Of a stretch of DNA of 64,000 nucleotides, positions 50,045 to 59,713 are shown piece after piece. The position numbers were made by a program, and so were the translations under genes. The first letter of the stretch is position 1. Every line of letters starts with the position of its first letter. The stretch is from Desulfotignum sp. Its GTDB lineage: Bacteria; Desulfobacterota; Desulfobacteria; Desulfobacterales; Desulfobacteraceae. The stretch lies in contig JAGYOW010000012.1 of assembly GCA_018399285.1 (NCBI GenBank), positions 17,200-81,199 of the forward strand, in the 5' to 3' direction. Under the pieces are notes generated by a model that had not been told where the DNA came from, did no database searches, and saw nothing but the letters and a program-made list of their open reading frames with translations.

Positions 50045-50109
50045 ATCTAACTTTGCCTCTTTCTGCGGTCGCGGTTTTTTTGCGACCTGCAGCAAGAGCA
50101 TTGTTGGAA
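50045..50109 (-). other. attC recombination site (integron), site 2
   Basis: Minus strand: TTCCAAC, AAT, GCTCTTGCTGCAGGTCGC, AAAAAAACC, GCGACCGCAGAAAGAGGC, AAA, GTTAGAT. The 3' end GTTAGAT is an exact GTTRRRY R' core. Arms pair over about 16 bp with one extra A in the 5' arm (GCAGG against GCGG) and one mismatch. It lies 14 bp after the DUF4238 stop and 9 bp before the DUF5677 start. Same orientation and asymmetry as site 1. Total 65 bp. Confidence 0.72.
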
Positions 50110-50123
50110 ACCCATATTTATTT

Positions 50124-51218
50124 CTATAATGCTGTTTTGGGGTCCAAACTCTCCCTGCTACAATTATTAGAAATCTCTGAAACATCCAAACTTACTTCAT
50201 TCAATAAATCTGAAATGATGATTTCGATTTTATTTCGTCAGAATGTGAGCATTTTTGAAATGTTTTTGCTCAATTCGAGGAATTGACGACTGTTTTCAGC
50301 AGCAATAAAGTATTCGAGGAAACATTCGATAATGGCCTTCTTTAATTCAGGATCAATTTGATAATCTTCTGAACTACAGTACATTATTTGATGAGAGCTA
50401 TGAGGTAAAATCGCAGCTATTAGATTATCTTTTTCTCTAAAAAGGGCTTAAACTCTCCCATGTATATTAAATATTGTCGCTGAATTCCAAGAGGTATATG
50501 TTTATCCTCAAAAGACTGAACATGAAATGTCATTTTTTCATACCAATTTATTTCACATCAGGCCACAAGCCTCTCTAAAGCCTTTTTTAACTGTCCATTT
50601 TGCAGTGGATCCTTCAAAACCAGTTTTGATTAATTTTCTAAGTGTAGAACAGCCTTTGCATCTCAATGGCCATTTTGGGCACCATTGAAGGTGCCATTTT
50701 TCTGTTAACGGCAATAGAGATGAGAAAGTTCAGAAGATACATTATATTTCTTCATTTCTGCTTTAAAGCATCTTCAATTATCGATGGATTTTCTTATAGT
50801 TTGCTGTAAGAATTTTTTTTCCAATTTCAGGATCATTCAAATAATCAAGCAGCCGATTTAATAGATAGTCGGCAGTGTTGAGGAAATTTTTCCTTAGATG
50901 CCTTGGTCCTAATTTCAAGATGTGCAAATAATTTTCTGGCAATCTCAAATTGATTGTTTTTAATTTTGTCTGTTTTTCACAGTTGTTTATTAATTCACCA
51001 AACCTACCTTCCGCTTCGGTACTTACATTATCAAGTTTTGTGTCGTTATTGTTAGAGTAAAATTTTTTTCGACACCACTGTTTATAATATTGGGATTATA
51101 AGGTTTAGAATCTTTACGGAAAACCCATGTAAAAATTCAGAACCAACAGTATGACTAATAAACCCTTTTGCAGAAAACGTGGTATATAATGTTGACGATA
51201 ACCAGCCATATATGCCAT
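50124..51218 (-). pseudogene. DUF4238 family cassette protein, frameshifted
   Basis: Reconstructed about 360 residues. MAYMAGYRQHYIPRFLQKGF is the family's N-terminal signature (QHYxPRFLLxxF). It is followed by FYTWVFRKDSKPYNPNI, INSGVEKNFYS, LDNVSTEAEGRFGELI and a helical remainder with SFEDKHIPLGIQRQYLIYMG and ELKKAIIECFLEYFIAAENS. DUF4238 proteins are of unknown function and are found in mobile and defence-rich regions. The frame breaks about every 30-50 codons in A/T runs. The attC site follows the stop by 14 bp. Confidence 0.62.
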
Positions 51219-51323
51219 TCCATTTAGACTATGGTCGTTGAATTTTTTGAAATTATGTAAACTGTCTCCCCTCGAATTCGCACGCGTTATGCTAAGGATC
51301 GATATCTTGATTATTAAAAATTA

Positions 51324-52373
51324 TCAATAGTCCCCGAAGTCATAATGAGAATATTCCAAGTCTGCGCCAGAATTAACGACAATATCTTCGATATCAATCA
51401 GTTTGAATTTTTCAGCATTAAATTTAATTTTTGAACTCTACTTCAATAGTAGTTCCTTTCAACTTGTCCTTCATTCGATGATGATAAAAAATTTCTTTTT
51501 TACACCGTCATCTTTGATCGAAGTCCATGAATCAGATCCCAATAGCTTGCATCAAAACAAAGATTAGTATCAATAAGGCAGATTATATTCAGTAGTATTA
51601 CCATTTAAAGCAACAACAGAGATGTCTAAAAAGAAAAATCTTGAATATTAGTAAAAAGACCTCACCGTCAGCATCACCGACATAGGCACCCATATTTTTC
51701 CATTTCGCTTCAATTTTTTAGAAATCAGCTCTTCATTTTCTTAATCATTTCATGAATAACGGTAATATTATCTTTCGTCCATTAATACAAAATGATAAAT
51801 TCATAAAGACTTGGAAAGTATTTTGAATTGTTCCTCTTTAGTACAGAATTTCTCAAAATCTTTATCTGTACTTATTGTGACCATATTAGAACCGTTTTCC
51901 AAACACCACCAGTGCGGAAAGTACAAAGCATCAGGGAATTCCATGTTTCTTTTACCTTCACCAAACGGAGGGTTTTTTAGAAAATAGTCATTAAAAATTT
52001 GTTTTGCTGATTGTTCTGAGGCGTTTATGATTTGAGCTTTACATTCCTCCAAAAAAGATCGACTTTTCTTTTAATATCATCGGATATCTTTTCTGTCGTT
52101 TTAGAATCAATGTAAATTCTTTATAGTTTTCACCACCTATCGTTTCAATACGATTTTTGGAGGCTATTTTTTTGAACTCTGTTTTTAGTTCTTTAATTGA
52201 TTTTACTATATTTTGATTCTGATTTCATTGTCAGTGATATCTGTAGATACAATTTGATTTTTTTGAATCACATAATGAACGGAGAGTGTTAAACATTGTT
52301 CGGTCGACTGTGAAGCTTCATTTTTTAAGAATATCGAAGTGTCAATAAACACATAAGTTGGTGGGGTGGTCAT
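51324..52373 (-). pseudogene. PIN-domain nuclease-like protein (DUF4935 type), frameshifted
   Basis: Reconstructed about 350 residues. PPTYVFIDTSIFLKN holds the first conserved Asp of a PIN domain. STDITDNEIRIKI, NPPFGEGKRNMEFPDAL with further acidic residues and MVTISTDKDFEKFC complete the pattern seen in the DUF4935 PIN subgroup. PIN domains cleave RNA with Mg2+. A helical C-terminal half follows, ending VNSGADLEYSHYDFGDY. It lies about 100 bp upstream of the DUF4238 gene in the same direction. No attC site could be made out between them. No antitoxin recognised next to it. Confidence 0.65.
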
Positions 52374-52809
52374 TTTTGTCTTCCCATTATTTCAATATTT
52401 CAAAAAATTAAAGGTAGAAAACTAAAAGCGTTTTATCAGTAGTCCCGCCCAGTAAAAAGATACCGGGACTGTTAATTTTGGATATACTGTCGTTGGTTCC
52501 GAATCCGTCAATCCGGCGAGCGGATTATTGATAAAATGTTGTTGAACAATGCCGCGGATCAATTGCCAAAACATTAATTTGAGCTATGGGGTTTTATATC
52601 GATTGTCTTACGACTACGCAAGGAGAAATTATCCGTTTTTTTTTTGATAAAACAGCCGTATCTTGTTTTTATGGGACCCCATGCCGCTTGTTCCGCATAA
52701 ACAGGGAGGTCCGGTAAAACAGCTGCCTGATTCATGGCGCACCCCTCCTTGGTATGGCCTGGATGCCATTATCTTTGCCAGCACAAACTTGCTCTATATC
52801 AGGGCATCT
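52374..52809. other. gap between PIN gene and IS91-type transposase
   Basis: 436 bp. A hairpin AGTCCCG/CGGGACT with a 16-nt loop lies at about 52441-52478. If the integron reading is right, attI or an attC would lie here, but no clear RYYYAAC/GTTRRRY pair was found. The rest shows nothing. Confidence 0.35.
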
Positions 52810-54056
52810 TTACGAGGTGTTCCAGGCAGCCTTCTTTTCGGCGGAAGAATATAGTTCCCATATTCCCGGCAGCAGCTTAAACAGCCTGGCCAGATCGTCC
52901 CTGCCGCATTTAGGGCACGCTTTGATATTAATGCCCGTAAGTCTTGCATCATAGCTTCCAGGGATTCGATATCAGGCTGGGTAAATTCCCGATCACATCC
53001 TGTATCAGCTCCCGAATGAGTTTGATGTTGTTTTTTTTGTATCGGGGAGACAGAAACCAAAATGCCGGATTTTTTTAAACCTCTGGGTAATACATGGAGC
53101 AGGAACCTTCTTTCGGATGAATTCCGTTGCATCAAGCGTCATCTCTTTGATGGCGTTATTTTTGTGTCCGGTCTTTCCAGGTAAAAAACAACTTTTCCAT
53201 TTTCAAAAGATTTGATGCGGTAATTTGAGATGGCCACTTTGTGCGTGTACCGCCCGAGATACTCAAGGGACTTTTTCAGGCCCGGAGCAGGGCGATTTTG
53301 CATGGCCGGACCACTTTTTGCCAATGGTCTTTATCAGACGCTTGAATCCGGTGGGTGTCCCATGTATTTCCCGTCTTGCCGGGGAACTTGAGAACACCCT
53401 CATTATATAATTGTTCGAGGCCTTAATGTAATGCCTTTGAACGCTTTGACCATCGACTGTGTCCTGAAAAGGAAGTTTTTCTTGGACGGGGGGTCCAGGT
53501 TTTTTTTTCCTGACAGCACCCTCCGGGCACAAGGCAGTGCAGATGAAAATGATCCAGCATGGTTTGGGACCAGGTATGAAGCACGTACCTATGAACCCGG
53601 CCTGGCCCTGAAGCCTCCACTGGGGATCACTGGTGAATATTTTGATCACCTGACTGACCGAAGAAAACAGCAGGTTCAGCAAAGATCTCATATTGCAGAG
53701 ATGACCGGGTTCCTTGTGGCCATGGGGCAGCGTAAACACCAGGTGATAATAGGTGGCCGGCAGCACTCGGACTGGCGGTTGATGAGCCACTTTTCCTTGG
53801 TGATGGTCTGGCACTTGGGACAATGCCGATTCCTGCATGAGTTGTAGGTTAAGTGTTCTGGCTGGTGGTCGCAATGGGTGCAGAAATCGATATGCCCTCC
53901 CAGTGCTTTGTCCGGCAGGCAACGACGGTTCAAGACTTTACCTGACCGGGGGGATGCACTGTGAGTGTTCAAAAAGCTCTGAATGTCTGAAAATTTCTGC
54001 AATGTCATTTGGTCTGCCGCCTTCAGGGCAACGGTCGACTCTTCACTGATCACCAT
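52810..54056 (-). pseudogene. IS91-family transposase, frameshifted
   Basis: Reconstructed about 415 residues. Zinc-binding N-terminus: GGHIDFCTHCDHQPEHLTYNSCRNRHCPKCQ. The rolling-circle (Y1/HUH) core has YYHLVFTLPH, the histidine pair in a DHFHLHCLVPGG-type segment, and SLEYLGRYTHKVAISNYRI near the catalytic Tyr. Then LDATEFIRRFLLHVLPRG, and a C-terminal KACPKCGRDDLARLF zinc motif. IS91-type elements move by rolling-circle and can carry adjacent DNA. Several indels, so inactive as written. Confidence 0.78.
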
Positions 54057-54206
54057 ATCTAACGGGCTGATTATTTTGATATGGTTTCATTGGTGACGTG
54101 AAGATATTTGGCGGTTGTTCTTATGGAGCCGCACCCATCAGGCGTTTGATTTCAATGGTACTCGTCCTGTGTTCCAGAAGATGCGTGGCAAATAATGGCG
54201 ATTATG
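54041..54206 (-). pseudogene. tyrosine recombinase C-terminus, IS91-associated
   Basis: Minus strand: NRHYFATHLLEHRTSTIEIKR, LMGAA, then IRTTAKYLHVTNETISK and SPLD. This is box II of a phage-type integrase, with the catalytic Tyr in TTAKYLHV. It runs straight into the transposase start. Integrase-like genes of this kind often precede IS91-type transposases. Only the last 55 residues are present. Confidence 0.65.
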
Positions 54207-54222
54207 GGGAGCTTCCCATAAT

Positions 54223-54377
54223 CGGCACAGTTTTGCCAGCCACCTGCTGGCTGCCAATCAGACATCCTGACCATTCAGGAGCTGCTAGGCACAGCAGTGT
54301 CAGAACCACCATGATCTATACCCATACCATTGCATCCAAAACCGTGAAAGAGGCCACGAAGTCCGCTGGATCTATGA
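54223..54377 (+). pseudogene. tyrosine recombinase C-terminus, integron-integrase-like
   Basis: Plus strand: RHSFASHLLAANQD, LTIQELLGHSSVRTTMIYTHT and a tail VKEAKSPLDL-like. The Arg/His box, LLGH and the catalytic Tyr in TTMIYTH are present. Integron integrases typically have this TTMIYTHV...SPLD ending. The N-terminal five-sixths are missing; the IS91 unit lies where they should be. The direction (plus, away from minus-strand cassettes) is that of an intI gene beside its array. XerC-like identity is the alternative. Confidence 0.5.
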
Positions 54378-54698
54378 GAAGCTTCATGGGGTGTTGCAGG
54401 CACATGGCTGGCTGGTTTTGTGGCTGCGGGATCGATGACGTCATCCCGGGTGAGATTGGACATGGTGAAGAATGGCATCAGAAAAGAGTGATGGTAAGAA
54501 GAAAAACACAGCTCCGCTCTGTCGGTTACAGGCGGCGCCGGCTGACCGGAAGTAAACACTGTTTTCCTGTATAGTAAAAGAGATTTGAAAATGCAACAGG
54601 AAAAACTCCCGATGATGAGCCTGTGACCGTGCCGGTTCCTGGCCCGGGCCTGAGACGGGGCAGGGCCTGCTTTGCAATTGTTGTTTTTTTTTATTGTT
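54378..54698. other. gap after the recombinase relic
   Basis: 320 bp with GC content back at the core level. No gene or strong hairpin recognised. It ends in a T/A-rich stretch at 54681-54708 that could serve as terminator for pncB. Confidence 0.4.
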
Positions 54699-56071
54699 TT
54701 AAAAAAAAGCCTTTTTGGTCTGCTGCTGCAACGCGGTCAGTTTGGGGCTGATTCCACGGGATAGGGCGGATCTGCCGATGAATATCTGCAATGAGTTCCA
54801 TTAGGCCGTGGGCGGTTTGTATTTCAGCATCATTTTGGATGGCGTTCAGGTCCCGGAAGCCGGCCGGCAGGCGCTGGCCGTTTTATGACTTGTTCCAGCA
54901 AAGGATTTCCGGACAGATTTTCGTCCATGCATCCGATGATGTCTTTGACAAACCGCCATCCTGTTCTGTGCGAAACACCTGTTTGGCTCCGGAAACCGGC
55001 TTGCCGCTGGACAGCTTCAGTTTTCCTTCCCCATATTCACACAGTTTATATACGATATCCACGCAGGGCACATCCAGATACGCCCGCGGGTGCCCACGCC
55101 GAACCCGTTGATGGGGGCGCCGGCTTCAACCCACCTTTACAATGCCGTATTCGTCCAGATTCCCGCTGACAAAAATTTCCACCTGTCGGAGACCGGCGTT
55201 ATCCAGGGCCTGACGGACTTTTCGGGACAGGGTCAACAGGTCCCCGGAATCCAGGCGCACCCCTTTGACCCTGAAATCGCTTCCCAGGGTGTCTGCCAGC
55301 GAAATGACCTTGTGGATGCCGGCCAGGGTGTCATAGGTATCCACCAGGAGCACGGTTTCCGAAAAGCTGGATACAAAGGCCTTGAACGCGTCTGCTTCAT
55401 CGTCATGGGACTGGATATAGCTGTGGGCCATGGTACCGGTCACGGGCAGATCGTACAGTTTTCCGGCCAGCACATTGGAAGTGGCAGCCACCCCGGCGAT
55501 ATAAAACGCCCGGGCCGCTTTGAGGGCCGCATCCATGCCGTGCATCCGCCGGGCACCGAAATCCACCACGGTCCGGCCTGGCTGCGGTCGTCACCACCCG
55601 CCATGCCTTGGATGCCAGCAGGGTCTGCAAGTGATCTGGTTCATGACAAAGGTCTCGATGATCTGAGCCTGGGGCAGAGGGGCCGTGATTTCCCCAGAAT
55701 GGGTTCATTGGCAAATACGGGGTGCCTTCGGGCACGGCCCGGACACTGCCCGTGAACCGGAAATGGCCCAGCCACTCAAGAAAGGAGTCGGAAAACTGCC
55801 CCAGGGAGCGCAGATAATCCAGGCTGTCCCTGGTGAATGTCAAATTTTCCAGATACGCCAGCACCGTGTCCAGCCCGCAGGCCATAAGAAAGTTCCGTTC
55901 CGGGGGCAGCTGGCGCACAAACAGGCTGAATACAGCTTCCCGGTTCATGTTTTCATGAAAATAGGCCTGGAGCATGGTGAGTTCATACAGGTCGGTGAAC
56001 AATGCCGCGTCATTGGGCCCGGGCATTACAGCCGATTTTTTGAATCCGGGATATGAGGTGTTTTTTTGCAT
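54699..56071 (-). pseudogene. pncB: nicotinate phosphoribosyltransferase, frameshifted
   Basis: Reconstructed about 455 residues. Converts nicotinate and PRPP to nicotinate mononucleotide in NAD salvage. FTDLYELTMLQAYFHENM, FSLFVRQLPPERNFLMACGL, VDFGARRMHGMDAALKAARA, GTMAHSYIQSHDDEADAFKAF, VRLDSGDLLTLSRKVRQALD and FVSGNLDEYGI are all family blocks. It ends GISPKLTALQQQTKKAFF-like at a T run. Three or four indels. Its ATG overlaps the stop of the NtrC-type regulator (TAATG), so it is translated with the two-component system. Confidence 0.85.
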
Positions 56072-57447
56072 TAGTGATCCGTTTCAATCTGATAATGGGC
56101 CAGCTTGTCATACAGGGTCCGCCGGCCGATACCCAGAAACAGGGCTGCCTTGGACCGGTTTCCTTCAGCCAGGCGCAGAGCCCGGCGAATGGCTGTTTTT
56201 TCCGCTTCTTCCACGGTTTTTTTCAACAACAATGGTTCACCGGGTTCATCACAGTCTTTCCGGGTATCTGGCGCCAGGATTTGGGGGTCCATGCCGCCGG
56301 CACCCAGACATTCTGAATCAATGACCGGGCCGTCCGATAAAAGAACAGCCCGTTCAATCACGTTTTTCAGTTCACGGATATTGCCTTTCCAGGGCAGATT
56401 CATAATGGTCTGAAGCACTGCCGGGCTCAGCTGGGTCACCTGTTTGTTGTGGCGCTGGTTGAACTCCCGGACAAACTGGGCCACAAACTGGAGTAAATCT
56501 TCTCTTCGTTCCCGCAGAGGCGGCAGGTACAGTGGAATCAAAGACAGGCGGTAGAACAGATCCTCCCTGAACCCGCCGGTTTTGACTTCCTGTTTCAGGT
56601 CCCGGTTGGTGGCGGAGATGAACCGCACATCAATATGAATGATCTGATTGCCCCCCACGGGTCGGATCTCTTTTTCCTGGATGGCCCGCAGCAGCTTGAC
56701 CTGGGTCGGGGGCGGCAGTTCACCGATCTCATCCAGAAATACCGTGCCGCCGCACGCTTCTTCCAGCAGCCCCCGTTTGGCCCGGATGGCACCGGTGAAC
56801 GCACCCTTGACATGACCGAACAGTTCGCTTTCCAGCAGACCCGGCATGATGGCCCCGCAGTCGATGGTGACAAACGGCCCTTCCCCCCGGCGGCTTAAAG
56901 CATGGATATGCCTTGCAAACATGGTTTTGCCCGTGCCGGTCTCTCCCTGGATCAAAACAGGGGTGTCGGAATCAGCGATTTTTTCGATGATGCTGACAAT
57001 CTTGTTCATCTGCCGGGTTTTTCCGATGAGAAACAGGTTGTTTTCCATATCCGTTTTTTCTGCGAGTTTGGAGATGCGGCGGTTCAACATGCCGAATTCC
57101 AGCGCCCGCTGCACGGTTATTTCCAGTTCCCGGCGCTGGAACGGCTTGGTGACATAATGAAATGCGCCTATTTTAATGGCTTCCACAGCACTTTCAATGG
57201 TCCCGGCACCCGTAATGATGATAAAGGGCAGATCTTTGTCAATGGCCCGGGTCTTTTTCAACAGTTCCATGCCGCTCATCTTTTCCAGCACCAGGTCGGA
57301 TATCACCAGGTCATACTCGGTTTCCGATACGGCGGTCCAGGCCTCTTCTCCGCTGGCCACGGCAGTGACGGTGTAGCCTTTTCTCTGAAAAAACCGTTTC
57401 AGAAACAGCAGCATTTCCGGCTCATCTTCAACGATCAGTAAACGCAT
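56071..57447 (-). CDS. sigma54-dependent response regulator (NtrC family)
   Basis: 458 residues, intact. Receiver domain 1-120: acidic VEDEP, phosphoacceptor D51 in [17 protein letters not shown] and KPF. The AAA+ domain has Walker [16 protein letters not shown], the GAFTGA sigma54-contact loop ([16 protein letters not shown]), Walker [14 protein letters not shown] and an R-finger region. A Fis-type HTH lies at the C-terminus ([23 protein letters not shown]). Partner of the kinase encoded upstream, with which it overlaps by 20 bp. Target promoters need sigma54; the divergent transporter operon is the obvious candidate. Confidence 0.92.
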   Translation of the reverse strand: MRLLIVEDEPEMLLFLKRFFQRKGYTVTAVASGEEAWTAVSETEYDLVISDLVLEKMSGMELLKKTRAIDKDLPFIIITGAGTIESAVEAIKIGAFHYVTKPFQRRELEITVQRALEFGMLNRRISKLAEKTDMENNLFLIGKTRQMNKIVSIIEKIADSDTPVLIQGETGTGKTMFARHIHALSRRGEGPFVTIDCGAIMPGLLESELFGHVKGAFTGAIRAKRGLLEEACGGTVFLDEIGELPPPTQVKLLRAIQEKEIRPVGGNQIIHIDVRFISATNRDLKQEVKTGGFREDLFYRLSLIPLYLPPLRERREDLLQFVAQFVREFNQRHNKQVTQLSPAVLQTIMNLPWKGNIRELKNVIERAVLLSDGPVIDSECLGAGGMDPQILAPDTRKDCDEPGEPLLLKKTVEEAEKTAIRRALRLAEGNRSKAALFLGIGRRTLYDKLAHYQIETDH

Positions 57448-59590
57448 GATTTTCCTTTTTGGTTGTTTTTCGTGAAGTCGAAGGCAGTGTCACCGTCAAG
57501 GCCGCACCCCCCAGATGGCTGTCATGCACACAAATGGTACCGCCGTGCTGGGCCGCGATCCGCTGGGCCACGAACAGTCCCAGGCCCACACCTTGCGTTT
57601 TTCCCCGGGTGAAAAACGGATCAAAAATTTGAGTGCGCAGCTCTTTTGGGACACCTTTGCCGCTGTCTTCGATCTTGATGCAGTGCCGGTCTGACAGTAT
57701 GTCTGTGACCCTTTTGCCGCTTACCCGAAGCGTTCCCTCGCCGTTCATGCTTTCCACGGCATTTAACAAAAGGTTGATGAACATCTGCTGCAACTGGTTT
57801 TCATCTCCCCATACCCAGTGGATTTCCAGGGTCAGGTCCTGAATCACAGTGATTTTTTTCAACCGGGGTTTTAAAAAATACAGACATGCCTCCAGGGTTC
57901 TGGCGGCATCAATGTGCGTTTTTCCCGCGGTCTCCGAAGATGCCTGGTCCAGAATGGCCCGGGTGATGCTGCCGGCCCGGATGGCATTGCGCCGGATGGC
58001 ATTAAGGCTTTCTTCCACTTCACTGCCCGTGAGTTCACCACTGATCAAATCTTCGGTATGTGCCAGAATAATACCGATGGGATTGTTCACCTCATGGGCC
58101 ACACCGGCGGCCATCTTGCCGATGGTGGCCAGCCGTTCGGATGCGATCAGTTCCTGTTCCATGCGTTTGCGTTGGGTCAGGTCCCGGGCGAAACAGCAGG
58201 CCAGTTGCGGAGGGGTGTTTGTGGATTTAAGTGTGGCCGCCAGAAATTCCACCATGATCTCTTTTTGGGCTTTGTTCCTGAGCCGGATTTCAAGGGTGGC
58301 CATTTTATCGGAAAACAGATGTTTGATAAACAGATTAAATTTTTCAGCATCTTCAGGGTTCACCAGTTGTTTCATGTCATACCCGATCAATTCTTTTTCC
58401 GGAATATTGAGCCATTTTGCCGCACTGGTGTTGGCCATCCGGATTTTTCCGGCCCGGTCGATCAGAAAGACCATGTCCGGTGAGGATTCAATCAACTGCC
58501 GGTATCGTTCCTCAGATATTTTCAATTCCCGGGTGATCTGAATCACTTTCCGCTTCAAGGAGATATGCCAGATAAAAAAGAAAATCACAAGCCCGGCTGC
58601 CAGAGACAGGCTCCCCACCAGCACGGGGGCGAACTGTTCCCACAGAAAAGCCGCATAGCTTTTGCCCAGCCATTTATCCCGCACCTGGTCCAGCTGCCCG
58701 GTTTTAATGGCCTGGCCCAGGGCCTGATTCAGACCGGATTTCAATATTTGGTTTTCGTTGGAAATCATGAGAGTGAAAGGAAAGCGCCCCATCTGCACCC
58801 CGGCCTGACGGATGTTCTGGAGCCCGTATCTGCCGATGAGATACGTGGCCATATCATCGGAATAATCCATGAATTCTTTGGCCAGTCCGGCATTGACCAT
58901 CATCAGTGCTTCTTTGACCGACCGTGCCTGAATGAAATCCTGGGAACCAGCCGGTATCCCGGTTGTCAGATGGGGCTGGCCCTGGACAATAACTGTTTTC
59001 GTCGGCTGGATGCCGGCCCGGGCTCCCGGACCATCCGGATAATAGACAAACACATGGCGTTTCACATAAATAATGATTTCCACGGTGTGGGTCTGGCGGC
59101 GCCGGGTTAAATCCGGGGCAACACCGATCACCAGGTCGATATCCCCTTCTGTGAGGGCAAAAAGCAGGTCTTCGGGCCGTCCCACCAGATAGTGGGGCGT
59201 CACGGACAGGTGGGTGCACAAAATCTGCATCACATCCACGCTGTATCCCCGCACTTCCTTTTCGCCTTCATCCTGGTAGGAAAAAGGGGGGAAGCCCGTG
59301 GGCACACCGATCTTCAGATGCAGTTCTCCGGAAACCGGGTTTGGCCGGCACAGAATCAGAACCAGGCACACGCCCAGAATCATGGCAGATACCCCGGCAT
59401 GATACAGGCATGGCCATTTGTTCGGTGTTTCATTCAAAGAAGCTTTGGGGGATGCATTTGGTATGCGGTGGTCCGCATCCGGGGCTGTTGTGTGCGGATG
59501 ACCGCACAGGTTTGTTGGTGTCTGTTTGCTCCAGATCATTTTCAAACCTGTGTCACACCCCGGTTTATGTTTGTTTCGTCGTCCTGGCAT
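57428..59590 (-). CDS. sensor histidine kinase with periplasmic SBP_bac_3 domain and PAS
   Basis: About 720 residues. A TM near HAGVSAMILGVCLVLILC, then a periplasmic solute-binding domain of the SBP_bac_3 type (KIGVPTGFPPFSYQDEGEKEVRGYSVDVMQILC, LTEGDIDLVIG, SDDMATYLIG). A second TM (LVGSLSLAAGLVIFFFIWHISLK) follows, then PAS (YRQLIESSPDMVFLIDR) and HisKA GVAHEVNNPIGIILAH with the phosphoacceptor His. The HATPase has NLLLNAVESMN, DSGKGVPKE and GVGLGLFVAQRI. The start is uncertain: the track uses a non-ATG at 59668, ATGs lie at 59590 and 59539, and none has a clear RBS. It senses a small polar compound directly. Divergent from the ABC importer. Confidence 0.88.
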   Translation of the reverse strand: MPGRRNKHKPGCDTGLKMIWSKQTPTNLCGHPHTTAPDADHRIPNASPKASLNETPNKWPCLYHAGVSAMILGVCLVLILCRPNPVSGELHLKIGVPTGFPPFSYQDEGEKEVRGYSVDVMQILCTHLSVTPHYLVGRPEDLLFALTEGDIDLVIGVAPDLTRRRQTHTVEIIIYVKRHVFVYYPDGPGARAGIQPTKTVIVQGQPHLTTGIPAGSQDFIQARSVKEALMMVNAGLAKEFMDYSDDMATYLIGRYGLQNIRQAGVQMGRFPFTLMISNENQILKSGLNQALGQAIKTGQLDQVRDKWLGKSYAAFLWEQFAPVLVGSLSLAAGLVIFFFIWHISLKRKVIQITRELKISEERYRQLIESSPDMVFLIDRAGKIRMANTSAAKWLNIPEKELIGYDMKQLVNPEDAEKFNLFIKHLFSDKMATLEIRLRNKAQKEIMVEFLAATLKSTNTPPQLACCFARDLTQRKRMEQELIASERLATIGKMAAGVAHEVNNPIGIILAHTEDLISGELTGSEVEESLNAIRRNAIRAGSITRAILDQASSETAGKTHIDAARTLEACLYFLKPRLKKITVIQDLTLEIHWVWGDENQLQQMFINLLLNAVESMNGEGTLRVSGKRVTDILSDRHCIKIEDSGKGVPKELRTQIFDPFFTRGKTQGVGLGLFVAQRIAAQHGGTICVHDSHLGGAALTVTLPSTSRKTTKKENHAFTDR

Positions 59591-59600
59591 AAATATTGAT
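59585..59600 (+). promoter_or_regulatory. weak sigma54 promoter candidate for the importer operon
   Basis: TGGCAT-AAATA-TTGAT follows the sigma54 pattern TGGCAC-N5-TTGCA with correct spacing, but has GA instead of GC at -12. It lies 114 bp before the binding-protein gene and next to a sigma54 activator system. Suggestive only. Confidence 0.3.
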
Positions 59601-59713
59601 ATAATCCTTTGCAAAGGGCGCATCGGCCCGGTTCTGAAATGAATATCAGGGCGAGCGGCAGGTGTCAAACAGATCCACGATTGGTAACATCAAAAATTCA
59701 AGGAGGTAGAAAA

